A stretch of DNA of 6,353 nt. Source: Desulfonatronum sp. Lineage in GTDB: Bacteria; Desulfobacterota; Desulfovibrionia; Desulfovibrionales; Desulfonatronaceae. The DNA is taken from the NCBI GenBank assembly GCA_007127655.1, contig SKYX01000406.1, positions 1 through 6,353 on the forward strand, given 5' to 3'. How positions within the stretch are numbered: position 1 is the stretch's first letter; the number at the start of each line of letters is the position of its first letter. The position numbers and the translations under genes are program-made. This document shows positions 5,871-6,353 of the stretch, piece by piece. The notes below the pieces were generated by a model. That model made no database searches and was not told the DNA's origin. It saw only the letters and a program-made list of their open reading frames with translations.

Positions 5871-6326
5871 TCAGGGGGACGTGTCAGGAGAAGTTATAGG
5901 AGAGGTTTCAGCGTCTTCCTCCGGAAAAGGTCCCTTGTCGATCAGGCCTTGATTGCGCAGGATTTCCAAAAGCATTTCCGGCTCAAAGGGCTTGGTGAGA
6001 TAGGCGTCGGCCCGTTCCTCGAACTGGGCCTTGAGGATGTTTTCATAGTCCGCAAGGCTTGAAACCATCACGGCCTTGGTCCGGATGCCGCCCAGGCGCT
6101 GCTCTTCCAGGCGGCGGATCATGCTCAGAGCCTGATGTCCGTCCAGGATCGGCATTTCGATGTCCATCAGGATCAGATCGAACAGCTTCTTGTCTTCAAG
6201 AGACCTGATAAAGGCGTTCACGGCCTGTCTTCCGTCGAGCACCTGAACGACCCGGCCGTAGGGCGCCACGATTTCCCGAAGATGTTCCTGCATGCTTCGG
6301 CTGTCCTCGACAATTAGCGTACGCAT
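5871..6326 (-). CDS. Single-domain CheY-like response regulator
   Basis: A 151-residue protein that is almost entirely one receiver domain (about 1-127), beginning MRTLIVEDSRSMQEHLREIV. Key residues are intact: acidic E7-D8, phosphoacceptor D55 in LILMDIEMP, switch Ser in MVSS (S89/S90), and K112 in TKPF. There is no DNA-binding or enzymatic output domain, so it probably signals by protein-protein contact, as in chemotaxis or phosphorelay proteins. The last 12 or so residues (TSPITSPDTSP) are a short Ser/Thr-Pro repeat outside the fold. The ATG at 6326 has AAGGA 6 nt upstream. The gene ends 22 bp before the DUF488-RecQ start and probably shares its transcript. The partner kinase is not in the window. 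Confidence 0.93.
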   Translation of the reverse strand: MRTLIVEDSRSMQEHLREIVAPYGRVVQVLDGRQAVNAFIRSLEDKKLFDLILMDIEMPILDGHQALSMIRRLEEQRLGGIRTKAVMVSSLADYENILKAQFEERADAYLTKPFEPEMLLEILRNQGLIDKGPFPEEDAETSPITSPDTSP

Positions 6327-6332
6327 AGACTG

Positions 6333-6337
6333 TCCTT
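6333..6337 (-). promoter_or_regulatory. Ribosome binding site of the single-domain response regulator
   Basis: AAGGA on the minus strand after a run of A residues, 6 nt before the ATG at 6326. It supports that start; the remaining bases to the window edge are too few to show an upstream gene or promoter. Confidence 0.7.
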
Positions 6338-6353
6338 TTTTTGATGATGGCGC

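Overview
The window holds five protein-coding genes, all on the minus strand, so it is best read from high to low coordinates: an intact single-domain response regulator (6326-5871), a DUF488-RecQ fusion helicase (5848-2945), a TauE/SafE-family membrane protein (2628-1681), a NarL/LuxR-type DNA-binding regulator with a degenerate receiver domain (1173-505), and the N-terminal part of another CheY-like receiver protein cut by the window edge (205-1). No RNA gene, CRISPR array, recognisable transposase or plus-strand gene was seen. The long plus-strand open frames, including one of 843 codons antisense to recQ, are shadows of GC-rich coding sequence.

The organism looks like a moderately to highly GC-rich Gram-negative bacterium. 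The abundance of receiver proteins, a TauE/SafE protein with a soluble loop between two membrane bundles, and GTAGGGGC-type intergenic palindromes would fit a sulfur-metabolising deltaproteobacterium (Desulfovibrionales-like). This is inference from style only; no marker gene proves it.

Layout: the response regulator and recQ fusion are separated by only 22 bp and are probably co-transcribed. The fusion gene has no clear ribosome binding site, so translational coupling is possible. A 316-bp gap (2629-2944) with a perfect 24-bp palindrome and two smaller inverted repeats separates recQ from the TauE gene, which has a strong ribosome binding site. A 501-bp gap (1180-1680) follows, with a 119-bp element bounded by perfect 10-bp inverted ends and one copy of a 68-bp dispersed repeat. 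The second copy of that repeat lies in the 299-bp gap (206-504) ahead of the partial receiver gene, at a similar distance from its start codon.

The genes do not form one obvious pathway. Three signalling proteins occur without a histidine kinase in view, next to a DNA repair helicase and an anion exporter-like protein. The most notable points are the loss of the phosphorylation site in the NarL-type regulator, the DUF488-RecQ fusion with its acidic linker, and the repeat families in the gaps, two copies of one lying just upstream of two regulator genes.
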